Part shown: positions 51,872 through 60,287 of the stretch, piece after piece
How positions within the stretch are numbered: position 1 is the first letter of the stretch
Layout of the letters: every line of letters starts with the position of its first letter
DNA from: Sporosarcina luteola
Lineage (GTDB): Bacteria; Bacillota; Bacilli; Bacillales_A; Planococcaceae
NCBI RefSeq assembly: GCF_023715535.1
Contig: NZ_JAMBOI010000003.1
Coordinates: 372,001-436,000 of the forward strand
Direction: 5' to 3'
DNA: 64,000 nucleotides
The notes under the pieces: generated by a model
Told to the model about the DNA's origin: nothing
Seen by the model: the letters and a program-made list of their open reading frames with translations, nothing else
The model's database searches: none
Position numbers and translations under genes: made by a program

Positions 51872-52007
51872 TTATGTTTTCCCCTCCTGCACATAAGATA
51901 AGTTGCGGCGATCTTAGTATTGTAAAATATCCAGAAACTATGCGTGATGTTTAGAAACCGCTCAGAAGTGGTATTCATAGAGATAGATTCAAAGGTAGGT
52001 GAATAAC

Positions 52008-52130
52008 ATGACGAAACAATTCAACTTTATTATTGGAAACAAACTGATCACCATCTATGATAAGGATCAGCAAATAGCCGAGCAAAAGGCTCATGCACTC
52101 TACGAGGAACTTCAGAATACTGATGGCTAA
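52008..52130 (+). CDS. 40-residue small protein, unknown
   Basis: MTKQFNFIIGNKLITIYDKDQ ... HALYEELQNTDG. AGGTGAATAAC precedes the ATG and a clean terminator starts at the base after the stop. It reads as two short strands and a helix. No family recognised. Confidence 0.65.
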   Translation: MTKQFNFIIGNKLITIYDKDQQIAEQKAHALYEELQNTDG

Positions 52131-52160
52131 AAACACCAGCCGGTAGAAGCTGGTGTTTTC
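52131..52160 (+). terminator. terminator after 40-residue gene
   Basis: Stem AAACACCAGC / GCTGGTGTTT, then TCTACTT. Confidence 0.82.
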
Positions 52161-52191
52161 TACTTCTCATTAAAAATACCTTGGCGGCATG

Positions 52192-52818
52192 TTAATCATC
52201 ATCGGCAATATCTTCAGTTTCGCCCTCATGATCATCATCGTCATCATACCTTTGTTTTTTCGGGATGGATGACACTGAGGATACTTTACCTGTGTCTGAT
52301 TGAACATATACATGGGCAACTTCCTTCACGCTATCAATTGTTACTTTATAATGATCACCTTTTTGTGTAGTGACCTTTACAACATTCGTAATGATTCCAT
52401 GGGCTTGCTTCAAAGCAATTTCTATTGCCTTCTTTTCATATATCGCCTCCAACTTTTCTTCACTTCTGTTTATTTTGCTGTCTACATGATCTTCATTTTC
52501 AGGGATGTCGATAGTACCGCTAACGACTTTTCCTCCTGCGGAATCAAGTTCGTCTTTTTTCTCAATAAGTTTTATTGTATTCACTTTTTTGTTTTTCCCA
52601 TCGACAACCAAATAATAAATACCTCTATCGTTTTCAAGCGTTATTTCATATTCTCCATTTTGCTCGGCATAGTCGAGCACTGTTCCACCGTAGAGCTTTA
52701 TAGCTATATCTTGAGCTTCTTGTTCAGTGAATTCCGCTGAAGAATCACCAAAAATCTGAAACAGCGAAAACAATAGGCCAAGAATAATAAAGCCTATCAG
52801 AAGGAGCTTCACCTTCAT
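52192..52818 (-). CDS. membrane-anchored PepSY-like protein
   Basis: A 208-residue protein with an N-terminal TM anchor (residues 4-22) and two PepSY-like units: 'FTEQEAQDIAIKLYGGTVLDYAEQNGEYEITLENDRGIYYLVVDGKNKKV' and 'YEKKAIEIALKQAHGIITNVVKVTTQKGDHYKVTIDSVKEVAHVYVQSDTGKV'. The C-terminus is very acidic (DDDDDHEGETEDIADDD). Last gene of an RR-HK-PepSY operon, 3 bp after the kinase gene. PepSY proteins next to two-component genes often modulate the signal, here probably at the outer face of the membrane. Confidence 0.87.
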   Translation of the reverse strand: MKVKLLLIGFIILGLLFSLFQIFGDSSAEFTEQEAQDIAIKLYGGTVLDYAEQNGEYEITLENDRGIYYLVVDGKNKKVNTIKLIEKKDELDSAGGKVVSGTIDIPENEDHVDSKINRSEEKLEAIYEKKAIEIALKQAHGIITNVVKVTTQKGDHYKVTIDSVKEVAHVYVQSDTGKVSSVSSIPKKQRYDDDDDHEGETEDIADDD

Positions 52819-52821
52819 TAT

Positions 52822-54174
52822 TTATACCTCCAGCTTCGGAAGGGTCACGATAAAATTCGAACCCATTCCTTCTACACTTTCAAGAATGATTTTGCCGTCA
52901 TGCTGCTCTACGACCTTTTTTGCAATTGCCAGGCCAAGTCCTGTTCCGCCCGTTTTGCGGCTTCGTGTCTTATCAACCCGGAACATTCTATCAAATACAA
53001 AGGCTTGTGCATCTTTCGGTATGCCGACTCCCCTGTCTTTCACCGTAATACTTACAAAGCCGTTACTTTCCGTCATTTCCACCGTTATGCTGTCGTCACT
53101 ATACTTATTAGCATTATCAAGCAAAATAACAAGCAATTGAACAAAGCTTTGTTCATGTATTTTGACGTAACTATAACCGGAATCATTCAGAAAGTGAATT
53201 GTATGTTTAAAGGACGGCTGCAGCCGCTGAATCGTGCTTCGAACAATAGCGGCAATATCCACCACTTCTTTTTCATATTCAATACCCTCTTCCACTTTCG
53301 CCAATTGCAAAAGCTGTTCAGTTAAATATTTCATATGGCGCGATTCCGATTCAATTGAGTTGATAGCTTCCTCAAGCATATCCGGTCTCTCTTTCCCCCA
53401 ACGCTTCAACATTTTTATGTAACTATCTATGACCGTCAAAGGCGTCTTCAATTCATGAGAAGCATCTGAAACAAATTGTTCTTGCTTTAAGTAGCTAGCT
53501 TCTAGCTTTATCATCATTCGATTAAAGGTCATGGCCATTTTATTTATCTCATCCTTCGATTCACAAGCAACAGCAATCTTTTCAAATGACCCTCTTTTTT
53601 CAATCGTGTTCATCGTGTTCGTCAATCGTTGAATCGGTAGTAAAATTAACCTTCCTACAAAACCGCTTGTGAAATATAAAATGATGATAACGACTATTGT
53701 AGTCATCACTAACACCCATTTTAATTCCTGTATATTTTCATACAACAGATCAATATTCTCAATCAACTGCAGGTTGATAATTTCTCCGCCTTCACTTATT
53801 GCAGGAATGGAAACGATAGCAAACATCGAATCTTCAAATTCAAAGACTCCCTCAAACTGTTTTTCATAATAGCTGGATGGAATTGTTCGATAGGTATTGT
53901 CAGTAAAAACCTGAATGGACGGGTGCCTTTCTCTTTTAACTACAGTTCGGATCAGTCCGTCACTTAGTAAATATGCTTGCAACATGGATTCCATTGAAAT
54001 TTCCGGTTTCTCGTTCATTTCTATAAGAATATGATTGGAGATGTTCGACAAACGATTTAGTTCTGATGAAATACTTGTGTTTTTAAAGATAAAATAAATG
54101 CTCGTATTTGCAGCTAGTAACAGCACGATTAATACAACCGTCGTAAATAACTGTATTCTCGTTTGCAATTTCAT
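52822..54174 (-). CDS. sensor histidine kinase (OmpR-partner type)
   Basis: A 450-residue kinase. TM helices near 10-30 and 150-172 flank an extracytoplasmic domain of about 120 residues; HAMP follows ('GRLILLPIQRLTNTMNTIEKRGSF'), then HisKA with 'SDASHELKTPLTVIDSYIKML' and HATPase ('LLDNANKYSDDSI', 'DRGVGIP', 'RKTGGTGLGLAIAKKVVEQHDG'). It starts 4 bp after the response regulator stop, with AAAGGAT upstream. The signal is unknown; the PepSY gene at 52192 is a likely accessory. Confidence 0.95.
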   Translation of the reverse strand: MKLQTRIQLFTTVVLIVLLLAANTSIYFIFKNTSISSELNRLSNISNHILIEMNEKPEISMESMLQAYLLSDGLIRTVVKRERHPSIQVFTDNTYRTIPSSYYEKQFEGVFEFEDSMFAIVSIPAISEGGEIINLQLIENIDLLYENIQELKWVLVMTTIVVIIILYFTSGFVGRLILLPIQRLTNTMNTIEKRGSFEKIAVACESKDEINKMAMTFNRMMIKLEASYLKQEQFVSDASHELKTPLTVIDSYIKMLKRWGKERPDMLEEAINSIESESRHMKYLTEQLLQLAKVEEGIEYEKEVVDIAAIVRSTIQRLQPSFKHTIHFLNDSGYSYVKIHEQSFVQLLVILLDNANKYSDDSITVEMTESNGFVSITVKDRGVGIPKDAQAFVFDRMFRVDKTRSRKTGGTGLGLAIAKKVVEQHDGKIILESVEGMGSNFIVTLPKLEV

Positions 54175-54178
54175 GATG

Positions 54179-54862
54179 TTAATCCTTTATCATATAACCG
54201 ACACTACGGACAGTTTGAATGAATGATTCTTCCTTTGAGTCAATTAATTTCTTTCGTAAATAGCGGATGTAAACATCTACTATATTTGTATCTCCATAAT
54301 AGTCATAGCCCCATACTTCTGTTAAAATTTGTTCACGCTCTATCGCCTGATTTTTATTCGTCACCAAGTAGAGCAGCAAATTATATTCCTTCGGAGTCAA
54401 CTCCACTAAATTGCCGAATTTGTACACTTCTCTCGTATTTGTATTGATCTCAACAGAGCCAATTTTATGGATTGTTTTTTTCACCGAAACGCTTTTCGGC
54501 TTGAAACGCAGGTTCGTGCGGATCCTGGCCAACAGTTCCTCAATTTCAAATGGTTTTGTCATATAATCATTAGCACCCAAGTCAAGGCCGTTCACTTTGT
54601 CAAACACTGAACTTCTTGCTGTTAGCATAATAACAATAATTTCGTTATTCGCCTGACGGATACGTCGCAGTACTTCCATTCCGTTTAATTCCGGAATCAT
54701 GACATCCAGAATCACCAAATCTACCTTTTCGTTTTCAATTAAGGCCATACCCTCCCTGCCTGTGTGGGCGATGCTTACTTCATAACCTTCATACTCCAGT
54801 TCTAGCTGAATGATTCGAGCAATTTTATTATCATCTTCGATAATTAATATATGGTCAGACAT
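54179..54862 (-). CDS. OmpR/PhoB-family response regulator
   Basis: A 227-residue regulator. Receiver 1-115 with 'LIIEDDNKIARI', phospho-Asp in 'DLVILDVMIPELNG', 'IVIMLTARSSV' and 'YMTKPFEIEEL'; winged-helix DNA-binding domain 130-225 ('ELTPKEYNLLLYLVTNKNQAIEREQILTEVWGYDYYGDTNIVDVYIRYLRKKL'). First gene of the operon; ATG preceded by GAGGTGATAAA. It is 14 bp downstream of the DASS transporter gene on the same strand, so the transporter may be cotranscribed. Confidence 0.95.
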   Translation of the reverse strand: MSDHILIIEDDNKIARIIQLELEYEGYEVSIAHTGREGMALIENEKVDLVILDVMIPELNGMEVLRRIRQANNEIIVIMLTARSSVFDKVNGLDLGANDYMTKPFEIEELLARIRTNLRFKPKSVSVKKTIHKIGSVEINTNTREVYKFGNLVELTPKEYNLLLYLVTNKNQAIEREQILTEVWGYDYYGDTNIVDVYIRYLRKKLIDSKEESFIQTVRSVGYMIKD

Positions 54863-54875
54863 TTTATCACCTCAT

Positions 54876-56327
54876 TTATAAATGCAGTCCTGTCCACTGC
54901 CAGTACGTAAAATAAAATAACAGCATGACTAGTAAGTAAATCGGCATTAATACGGAGCTGATTTTGGCTAGCTGCTTTGCATCGTAGGAAACTTCACCTT
55001 CTTCATAGAAAAGCAGTAATGCCTTCGAGCTGACAGGTACCGTTATGCAGTAATTCATCCCTATTAAACTTAGAAAAACTACCGCAGCTGGGTCCATTCC
55101 AATACTTTGACTGAACAATATAAAACTTGGGATGAAGACAATCGCCCTAGTCGTATGAGATGTAATATATAAATGGCTCGTGATCGTTACAAGTAAAATA
55201 ATACTTACAACCACCCACTCAGGCGCCTCGCTAAACAGGTGAATAGCGCTGAACATCCCATTCTCTATCCAAGAGACAACGCCAGTGTCTACTAAGACTT
55301 GGCCAAGTGCAGTTGCCGCAGCTACAAATAGAATAAGATTCCATGATACCGCCTTGATTCCTTGTTTCCAAGTAATCACTCCATAGTTTGGAAGCATGAT
55401 AAGCACCGCGCCAAGCATCGTAATAAAAGCAATATCATAACCATGGATGCTCTCTGACAGCCAGCCGGCCATCAAAATAAATATGATGACCAATGTCTTT
55501 TTTTCGTTTTTCCCAAATGTTCTATTCGGCAAAATATCATTTCTGCTCTCCGTCGATTCAAATTCGTTCGATGCTTCTTTTGGCCATAACATGAACTTTA
55601 TAACCACGACTGAAATAATAGTGATAACGAGGGCAAACGGTACACCCCAAATAAGCCATTGGACAAAGGAAATGGACCGTCCGACCGTCGTTTCCAGTAA
55701 CCCTATTCCAATCAGATGGGAGCCGGCTCCTATTAATGTTGCGGAAGTACTCATTAAAATAACGACTGGCGCCATGATTGCCAAAACGCTTTGTTCCTTA
55801 GCGGAAAACTTGTTGCGCAACTGTTCCAACATCGGCATGGAAAGAGCGGCCCTTCCAGAAGTGGATGGGATAAAAAAGGCGGAGGCGAACAATGCCGACG
55901 AAACACCTCCTAGCACTCTATTCTTATTGCTGGAATATTTTACGATCGACTCAACGAAACGCGTTGCAAGCCCTGATTGTTTGACCGCTTCACCTATAAT
56001 AAATGAGCCGACCATCAGCCATACAATCTCCTCCGAAAGGGAATTGTAGAGGAGCTCTGGTTTACCTGCCTTGAATAATACAATAAATATGAGTAGCGAG
56101 ACTGCTACAAAACCCGCAGGAATTTTGGTCGCAACCCATAAAGTCATGGCAGACAAGAATGCAAATAAAGAAACCTTGGCAGCATAGCCAAGTTGGGCGG
56201 CTGAAGCAATGATCATCAAGTAGAAGACATGGACACTAATAATCCCTAATGTTGCCGTTGAAATTCTGTCGACTAGAGCAACTGCGAAGCTTTCTTTTGT
56301 CCTTCTTTTATTCATTCTCGTAATCAT
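54876..56327 (-). CDS. DASS (SLC13) family anion:Na+ symporter
   Basis: A 483-residue transporter with about 12 helices. 'SEEIVWLMVGSFIIGEAVKQSGLATRFV', 'FFIPSTSGRAALSMPMLEQL', 'MSTSATLIGAGSHLIGIGLL' and 'TSHTTRAIVFIPSFILFSQSIGMDPAAVVFLS' carry the two S-N/T-T-like substrate loops of the DASS fold. Family substrates include succinate, malate, citrate, sulfate. It lies 16 bp after the glycerate kinase gene on the same strand, so a glycerate or tartronate-type substrate is possible. Start after GAGGTGGTGG. Confidence 0.9.
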   Translation of the reverse strand: MITRMNKRRTKESFAVALVDRISTATLGIISVHVFYLMIIASAAQLGYAAKVSLFAFLSAMTLWVATKIPAGFVAVSLLIFIVLFKAGKPELLYNSLSEEIVWLMVGSFIIGEAVKQSGLATRFVESIVKYSSNKNRVLGGVSSALFASAFFIPSTSGRAALSMPMLEQLRNKFSAKEQSVLAIMAPVVILMSTSATLIGAGSHLIGIGLLETTVGRSISFVQWLIWGVPFALVITIISVVVIKFMLWPKEASNEFESTESRNDILPNRTFGKNEKKTLVIIFILMAGWLSESIHGYDIAFITMLGAVLIMLPNYGVITWKQGIKAVSWNLILFVAAATALGQVLVDTGVVSWIENGMFSAIHLFSEAPEWVVVSIILLVTITSHLYITSHTTRAIVFIPSFILFSQSIGMDPAAVVFLSLIGMNYCITVPVSSKALLLFYEEGEVSYDAKQLAKISSVLMPIYLLVMLLFYFTYWQWTGLHL

Positions 56328-56343
56328 CGGTCCACCACCTCAT

Positions 56344-57510
56344 CTATGCCATTTTTCTTCTAGCAATCCGTAGTCCTACGCTCACTTGGCGAAGAACTGC
56401 TACAATACTGTCTTCAATCCATTGGGGTGCTTTGCTGATCGCCTTTTCCAATGTTGTCGGTTTTTGAATGATGCTTGAATATGCATCGATACCTGCCTGG
56501 TAGTTTAGATCTGCACCTTTACCGATCGTACCTGTGATCGCTATAACCGGAATTTGATTCTTTTTCGCAATCCTAGCCACTTCAGCTGGAATTTTTCCGT
56601 TCGGTGTTTGAAAATCGATACTGCCTTCCGCCGTGAGTACAATATCCGCCCCTGCAATTTTTTGCTCTATATCAATATAATTTTTAATAAGATCGAACCT
56701 CGGGTGAAGGGTTGCGCCTGTAAAGGCAATTAATCCTGCTCCAAGCCCGCCGGATGCACCGCTGCCTGGCAATGTTCTGACATCGAGTGAACTATTCTTT
56801 TGAATTAAAGCGGCATAGTGCTCCAGTGCAGCCGACAACCTTTCCACTTGGTGGGGAGTCGCTCCTTTTTGTGGGCCAAAGACTCGAGCGACCCCTTTCT
56901 CCCCGCACAGTACGTTCGTCCAATTGCAAGCAACATCGATGGAAACTTCCGCGAGTCGTTTGTCTACATGTGTTGAATCTATATGGGCAACCTTTAGCAA
57001 ATCTTCACCACCTTGGATGAACAGCTGCTTACGATGATGATCGAAAAACTTAACGCCAAGAGCTTGTGCCATCCCCGAGCCGCCATCAGATGTACCGGAA
57101 TCCCCACACCCAATCAGGATATTATCGACTCCAAGATCTAGGGCTGCGAGTATCAGTTCACCTACCCCGTATGTAGTCGTTTTCAACGGGTTTCTTTGAT
57201 CTCGGGGAACATGCTTCAACCCAGCAACAGCCGCCATTTCAATTACAGCCGTCCGTTTATCGTTCTCAGTAAAAATCCCAAAATGACTTACAATTTTCTT
57301 TCCAACAGGGCCCGTCACTTCTTTATAAATTAATTCACCGGCCTTTAAGCTCACAATTGTTTTTGCAAACCCTTCCCCTCCGTCAATCATCGGGACAACT
57401 ACAACTTCAATTTCCTCATCAAACCGTCTTACCCCTTTAGCCATCGCGATCGCAACCTCTTCAGCGTCTAAACATTCCTTAAATCCCGATGGTACAATTA
57501 CAATTTTCAT
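56344..57510 (-). CDS. glycerate kinase (GarK/GlxK family)
   Basis: A 388-residue kinase that phosphorylates D-glycerate, feeding glycolysis. 'MKIVIVPSGFKECLDAEEVA', 'VVVPMIDGGEGFAKTIV', 'GDSGTSDGGSGMAQALGVKF', 'GSGASGGLGAGLIAFTGATL', 'GADIVLTAEGSIDFQTPNGKIPAEVARIAKK' follow this family from end to end. Product is 2- or 3-phosphoglycerate depending on the branch (2-phosphoglycerate for this one). First gene of a kinase-transporter pair and divergent from LrgA/LrgB. Confidence 0.95.
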   Translation of the reverse strand: MKIVIVPSGFKECLDAEEVAIAMAKGVRRFDEEIEVVVVPMIDGGEGFAKTIVSLKAGELIYKEVTGPVGKKIVSHFGIFTENDKRTAVIEMAAVAGLKHVPRDQRNPLKTTTYGVGELILAALDLGVDNILIGCGDSGTSDGGSGMAQALGVKFFDHHRKQLFIQGGEDLLKVAHIDSTHVDKRLAEVSIDVACNWTNVLCGEKGVARVFGPQKGATPHQVERLSAALEHYAALIQKNSSLDVRTLPGSGASGGLGAGLIAFTGATLHPRFDLIKNYIDIEQKIAGADIVLTAEGSIDFQTPNGKIPAEVARIAKKNQIPVIAITGTIGKGADLNYQAGIDAYSSIIQKPTTLEKAISKAPQWIEDSIVAVLRQVSVGLRIARRKMA

Positions 57511-57656
57511 GTAAAATTCCTCCTTGAAATCATTGATAACTGTAATGTACCTTTCAAAAGCTAATATATTTTGAGAGATAGATTAATATATGATTAGAAA
57601 TGGAGCAGATTTATTCTGTGAATGACCTATTCCAGTGTTGTAAAGGGAGGAGAGCA

Positions 57657-57749
57657 ATGATATACTTCCAACTGCGAAAGGCTGATGAAGGGTTGGTCAT
57701 CAGGAAAAGAAAATTTTTTCTAGATAGAAAGGACGTTGTTTCAAATTAA
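57657..57749 (+). CDS. 30-residue leader ORF overlapping the lrgA-like start
   Basis: AAAGGGAGGAG is followed 4 nt later by an ATG encoding MIYFQLRKADEGLVIRKRKF and ten more residues, ending at TAA 57747-57749, which overlaps the first codons of the LrgA-like gene. The gene behind it has a poor ribosome site, so coupled translation is plausible. No family. Confidence 0.4.
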   Translation: MIYFQLRKADEGLVIRKRKFFLDRKDVVSN

Positions 57750-58164
57750 GCAACACATTATGAAAACTCTCATCGTTGTTTTACAAATTTGTATTTTATA
57801 TATATTTTCGTATATTGGAAACGTTATTCAGAACTTTTTCCACTTAGTCATTCCGGGCAGTATTATAGGACTCTTATTACTATTCACTTGTTTATGTTTT
57901 AAAATTATTCCGGTGAAATGGATAGAAAGTGGAGCGGGATTTCTACTCAGTTTATTAATGTTGTTTTTCATTCCAACAACAGTCGGTGTCATGAACTATT
58001 CCTCGTTACTCTCTTTTCAAGGTGCACTGTTCATCCTTGCTGTTCTAGTAAGCACAGTCATTTCCATTGCAATTACAGGTACGGCAGGACAATTTTTTGA
58101 GAAAAAGGCACAAAACAGAAAGGGTGATCAAGAATGCAGCAAGCCACATTCGCCTTCTGTATGA
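57736..58164 (+). CDS. LrgA/CidA family membrane protein
   Basis: A 142-residue protein with four TM helices. 'IGNVIQNFFHLVIPGSIIGLLLLFTCLCFKIIPVKWIESGAGFLLSLLMLFFIPTTVGVMNY' is the LrgA/CidA signature (IPGSIIGLLLL.L.....V...W.E.GA..LL..M.LLFVPA.VG). Partner of LrgB encoded next. In B. subtilis a LrgAB pair (PftAB) imports pyruvate, and plant PLGG1, a LrgAB homologue, moves glycolate and glycerate. Start uncertain: TTG 57736 is only 2 nt after AAAGGACG. Confidence 0.93.
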   Translation: MFQIKQHIMKTLIVVLQICILYIFSYIGNVIQNFFHLVIPGSIIGLLLLFTCLCFKIIPVKWIESGAGFLLSLLMLFFIPTTVGVMNYSSLLSFQGALFILAVLVSTVISIAITGTAGQFFEKKAQNRKGDQECSKPHSPSV

Positions 58165-58826
58165 TTTTAGTAACCATCATTGCATATCTAGCGATGGCTA
58201 AAGTCTATAAGCGGTATTCTTACTCAGTTCTCATACCTGTTTTAACTGCGACTACTATTATTATCATTATCTTGTCATTGTTTCATATTTCATATGACAG
58301 ATATATGGTTGGAGGGCAATGGATAAGTTCCCTATTAGGTCCATCCGTTGTCGCACTTGCTTATCCTTTGTATAACCAACGTCGTTTTTTACTTGATAAT
58401 CTATTGCCCATAATAGGAGGGGTTTTGGTTGGCGCAAGTTCGGGGATGGTCAGTGTTGCTCTCCTTGCTAAACTTTTCCGGATCGACCACTCATTAGCCC
58501 TTTCCCTTATCCCAAAATCCCTTACGACTCCTGTTGCAATTGAAGTCGCCAGAGGATTGGGCGGAAGTGCATCGCTGGCGGTTGTCTGTGTTATGATTGC
58601 AGGTATCTTTGGCGCAATAGTTGCACCTTCTATTTTCAAATGGACGCGCGTGCATACCCCGATCGGCCGAGGCATTGCCCTTGGAAGTGCATCGCATGCA
58701 ATCGGGACTGCCAAAGCCGCTGAATACGGTGAACTCACCTTTTCGATGAGCTCTATCACAATGGCATTAAGTGCAATCATCGGATCCGTTCTTGGACCGA
58801 TTGTTGTATGGATATTTCATATTTGA
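58134..58826 (+). CDS. LrgB/CidB family membrane protein
   Basis: A 230-residue protein with six to seven helices. 'FHISYDRYMVGGQWISSLLGPSVVALAYPLYNQR', 'LSLIPKSLTTPVAIEVARGLGG' and 'RGIALGSASHAIGTAKAAEYGE' are the LrgB signature. It overlaps the LrgA-like gene by 31 bp. Together they should form one transporter; the divergent glycerate kinase suggests glycerate or glycolate as cargo. Confidence 0.95.
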   Translation: MQQATFAFCMILVTIIAYLAMAKVYKRYSYSVLIPVLTATTIIIIILSLFHISYDRYMVGGQWISSLLGPSVVALAYPLYNQRRFLLDNLLPIIGGVLVGASSGMVSVALLAKLFRIDHSLALSLIPKSLTTPVAIEVARGLGGSASLAVVCVMIAGIFGAIVAPSIFKWTRVHTPIGRGIALGSASHAIGTAKAAEYGELTFSMSSITMALSAIIGSVLGPIVVWIFHI

Positions 58827-58836
58827 GAATAAGAAA

Positions 58837-58865
58837 AGTCCAATCTCCTCTTTGGAGATTGGACT
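58837..58865. terminator. hairpin terminator after lrgB
   Basis: Stem AGTCCAATCTCC / GGAGATTGGACT; its right arm overlaps the left inverted repeat of the decayed IS. Confidence 0.7.
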
Positions 58866-58954
58866 CAGACTGTAGACAAAAGGGTTGGAAATCATAGATT
58901 TCCAACCCTTTTGCTTAAACATGTACATTCTAACTGTCAGTAGACTGAAATAAC

Positions 58955-59080
58955 GTTGATTTCCGTTCCGGGCGGACGCTTTCCGGGGGGCTTGCCCTCA
59001 GCCTCCTCGTCGCTTCGCTCCTGCGGGGTCTTCACGCTGCGCTAATCCCCCAGGAGTCGCCGCCCTGCACTCCAATCAAC
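58955..59080 (+). repeat. GC-rich repeat, left copy
   Basis: Begins GTTGATTTCCGTTCCGGGCG and ends TCCAATCAAC. Many Bacillaceae genomes carry similar GTTGATT...AATCAAC elements. Inverted relative to the right copy. Confidence 0.8.
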
Positions 59081-59091
59081 TTGAAAATCCT

Positions 59092-59483
59092 TTAAGACAG
59101 AGGTATCATTTCAGCCTCCATATCCGGCGCTCTCCACGTCCAACTGGCCAGCTTCTTAAGATTTAAGGCAGCAAAAGTCAGCATCGCCTGTATGTACATT
59201 TTTTTAAGTCGTCCATCGCATGCCATGCTTATCTTTGGCATCGGCAAAGACACGTTCACGTTCAATCGTCTCTTTACGCTTCCCGTATATTTCTTTGATT
59301 TCATGATTGTGACGCAAGTCCTCAACTACACCCAAGTAATCTTGCCAGATATAACGTTGAATCATCTATTGGTGGCTGATCAAGGGCGGCACCCAGTTTG
59401 CGCACCAGATGGTCATGAGGAACCAACTTCTTTATGGTCAGCATTTCCAACTGTTCGCGTTCTTTAATTTGATTCCTCGTCAT
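59092..59483 (-). pseudogene. IS1182-family transposase remnant
   Basis: Three pieces of one transposase in different frames. From the ATG at 59483: MTRNQIKEREQLEMLTIKKL, the N-terminus. Then a jump to the far C-terminal part 'QRYIWQDYLGVVEDLRHNHE' and 'ETIERERVFADAKDKHGMRWTT'. After a further frame loss (the LRG codons are missing) comes 'LKKMYIQAMLTFAALNLKKLASWTW' at 59092-59200. The middle, including catalytic residues, is deleted. It cannot encode an active enzyme. Confidence 0.88.
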
Positions 59484-59519
59484 AATATCCATCACCACAT
59501 TCAGTTAATAGAAAACACC

Positions 59520-59646
59520 GTTGATTGGAGCGGAGAGCGGCGACTCCTGCGGGAACAGCGCGAGCTGAAGACCCTGGACTGAGCGCAGCGAGGGAAGCGG
59601 CTGAAGCCGTGCCCGCGGAAAGCGTCCGCTCGTAGCGCAAATCAAC
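59520..59646 (-). repeat. GC-rich repeat, right copy
   Basis: Begins GTTGATTGGAGCGGAGAGCG and ends CGCAAATCAAC. Same family as the left copy in opposite orientation; 127 bp. Confidence 0.8.
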
Positions 59647-59749
59647 ATTGTAGCTTTATCTCTATTTCAAAAGAAAAGAGACTGTAGGCTAACACCCAAA
59701 TTCATAGTGTTTGTCTACAGTCTGAGTCATGTGTTAATTGCTTTGTCTA

Positions 59750-60229
59750 TCATCTGCTTGCATGGAACTGACGATGGAGTTCGCGAACTTGTTCAGCTAG
59801 TTCAGGGACAGGTCCGTCAATTGTCGTATCACGAATAACATCTTCAATAGGAAGATTACGGACGCGTGATGGGGCAACCCCCATTTCACTCAACCACTGT
59901 ACGAGCTGAGCGGAGGAACTTGCGTAAACAATCCGGCCTAACCCTACCCAGCCGTGAGCCGCTGCGCACATAGGACAATGCTCACCAGAGGTATATACCG
60001 TTGCCTTGCTTCTCTCAACAGGCGTCATGTTCGCAGCCGCCCATCGTGCCAAAGCAAATTCTGGGTGTTGTGTATGGTCTCCACCTGCTACGTGGTTATG
60101 GTCTTCCGCAAGTACGTCCCCGCTAGCCGAGACAAGGACTGAACCAAATGGCTCGTCCCCTTTCTCTAGCGCAGTTTTTGCTAATTCAATACAACGTCGC
60201 AGGTGCTTCAAATCTGAATTACTTATCAT
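59750..60229 (-). CDS. nucleoside/cytidine-type deaminase
   Basis: A 159-residue zinc deaminase. 'LAKTALEKGDEPFGSVLVSASGDVLAEDHN' opens the fold, 'HPEFALARWAA' holds the zinc His and catalytic Glu (H-P-E rather than H-A-E), and 'SGEHCPMCAAAHGWVGLGRIVYASSS' has P-C-x2-C. The group includes guanine deaminase and other nucleobase deaminases. It is followed 59 bp upstream by a ketopantoate-reductase-like gene on the same strand. Substrate probably a purine or pyrimidine-like ring. Confidence 0.93.
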   Translation of the reverse strand: MISNSDLKHLRRCIELAKTALEKGDEPFGSVLVSASGDVLAEDHNHVAGGDHTQHPEFALARWAAANMTPVERSKATVYTSGEHCPMCAAAHGWVGLGRIVYASSSAQLVQWLSEMGVAPSRVRNLPIEDVIRDTTIDGPVPELAEQVRELHRQFHASR

Positions 60230-60287
60230 AATTGAATCCTCCTCGTTTGCATTACTATTCCAAGACCAAAATGAACAGTATCAACTG

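Larger units (their letters stand above)
58862..59728 (-). mobile_element. decayed IS1182-family element with two inverted GC-rich repeats inside
   Basis: Perfect 19-bp inverted repeats GACTCAGACTGTAGACAAA at 58862-58880 and 59710-59728 bound an 867-bp island. Inside are a 17-bp-stem hairpin (CAAAAGGGTTGGAAATC), two inverted copies of a 126-127 bp GC-rich repeat, and a transposase remnant. The spacing is about half of an intact IS1182-type element. Confidence 0.8.
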
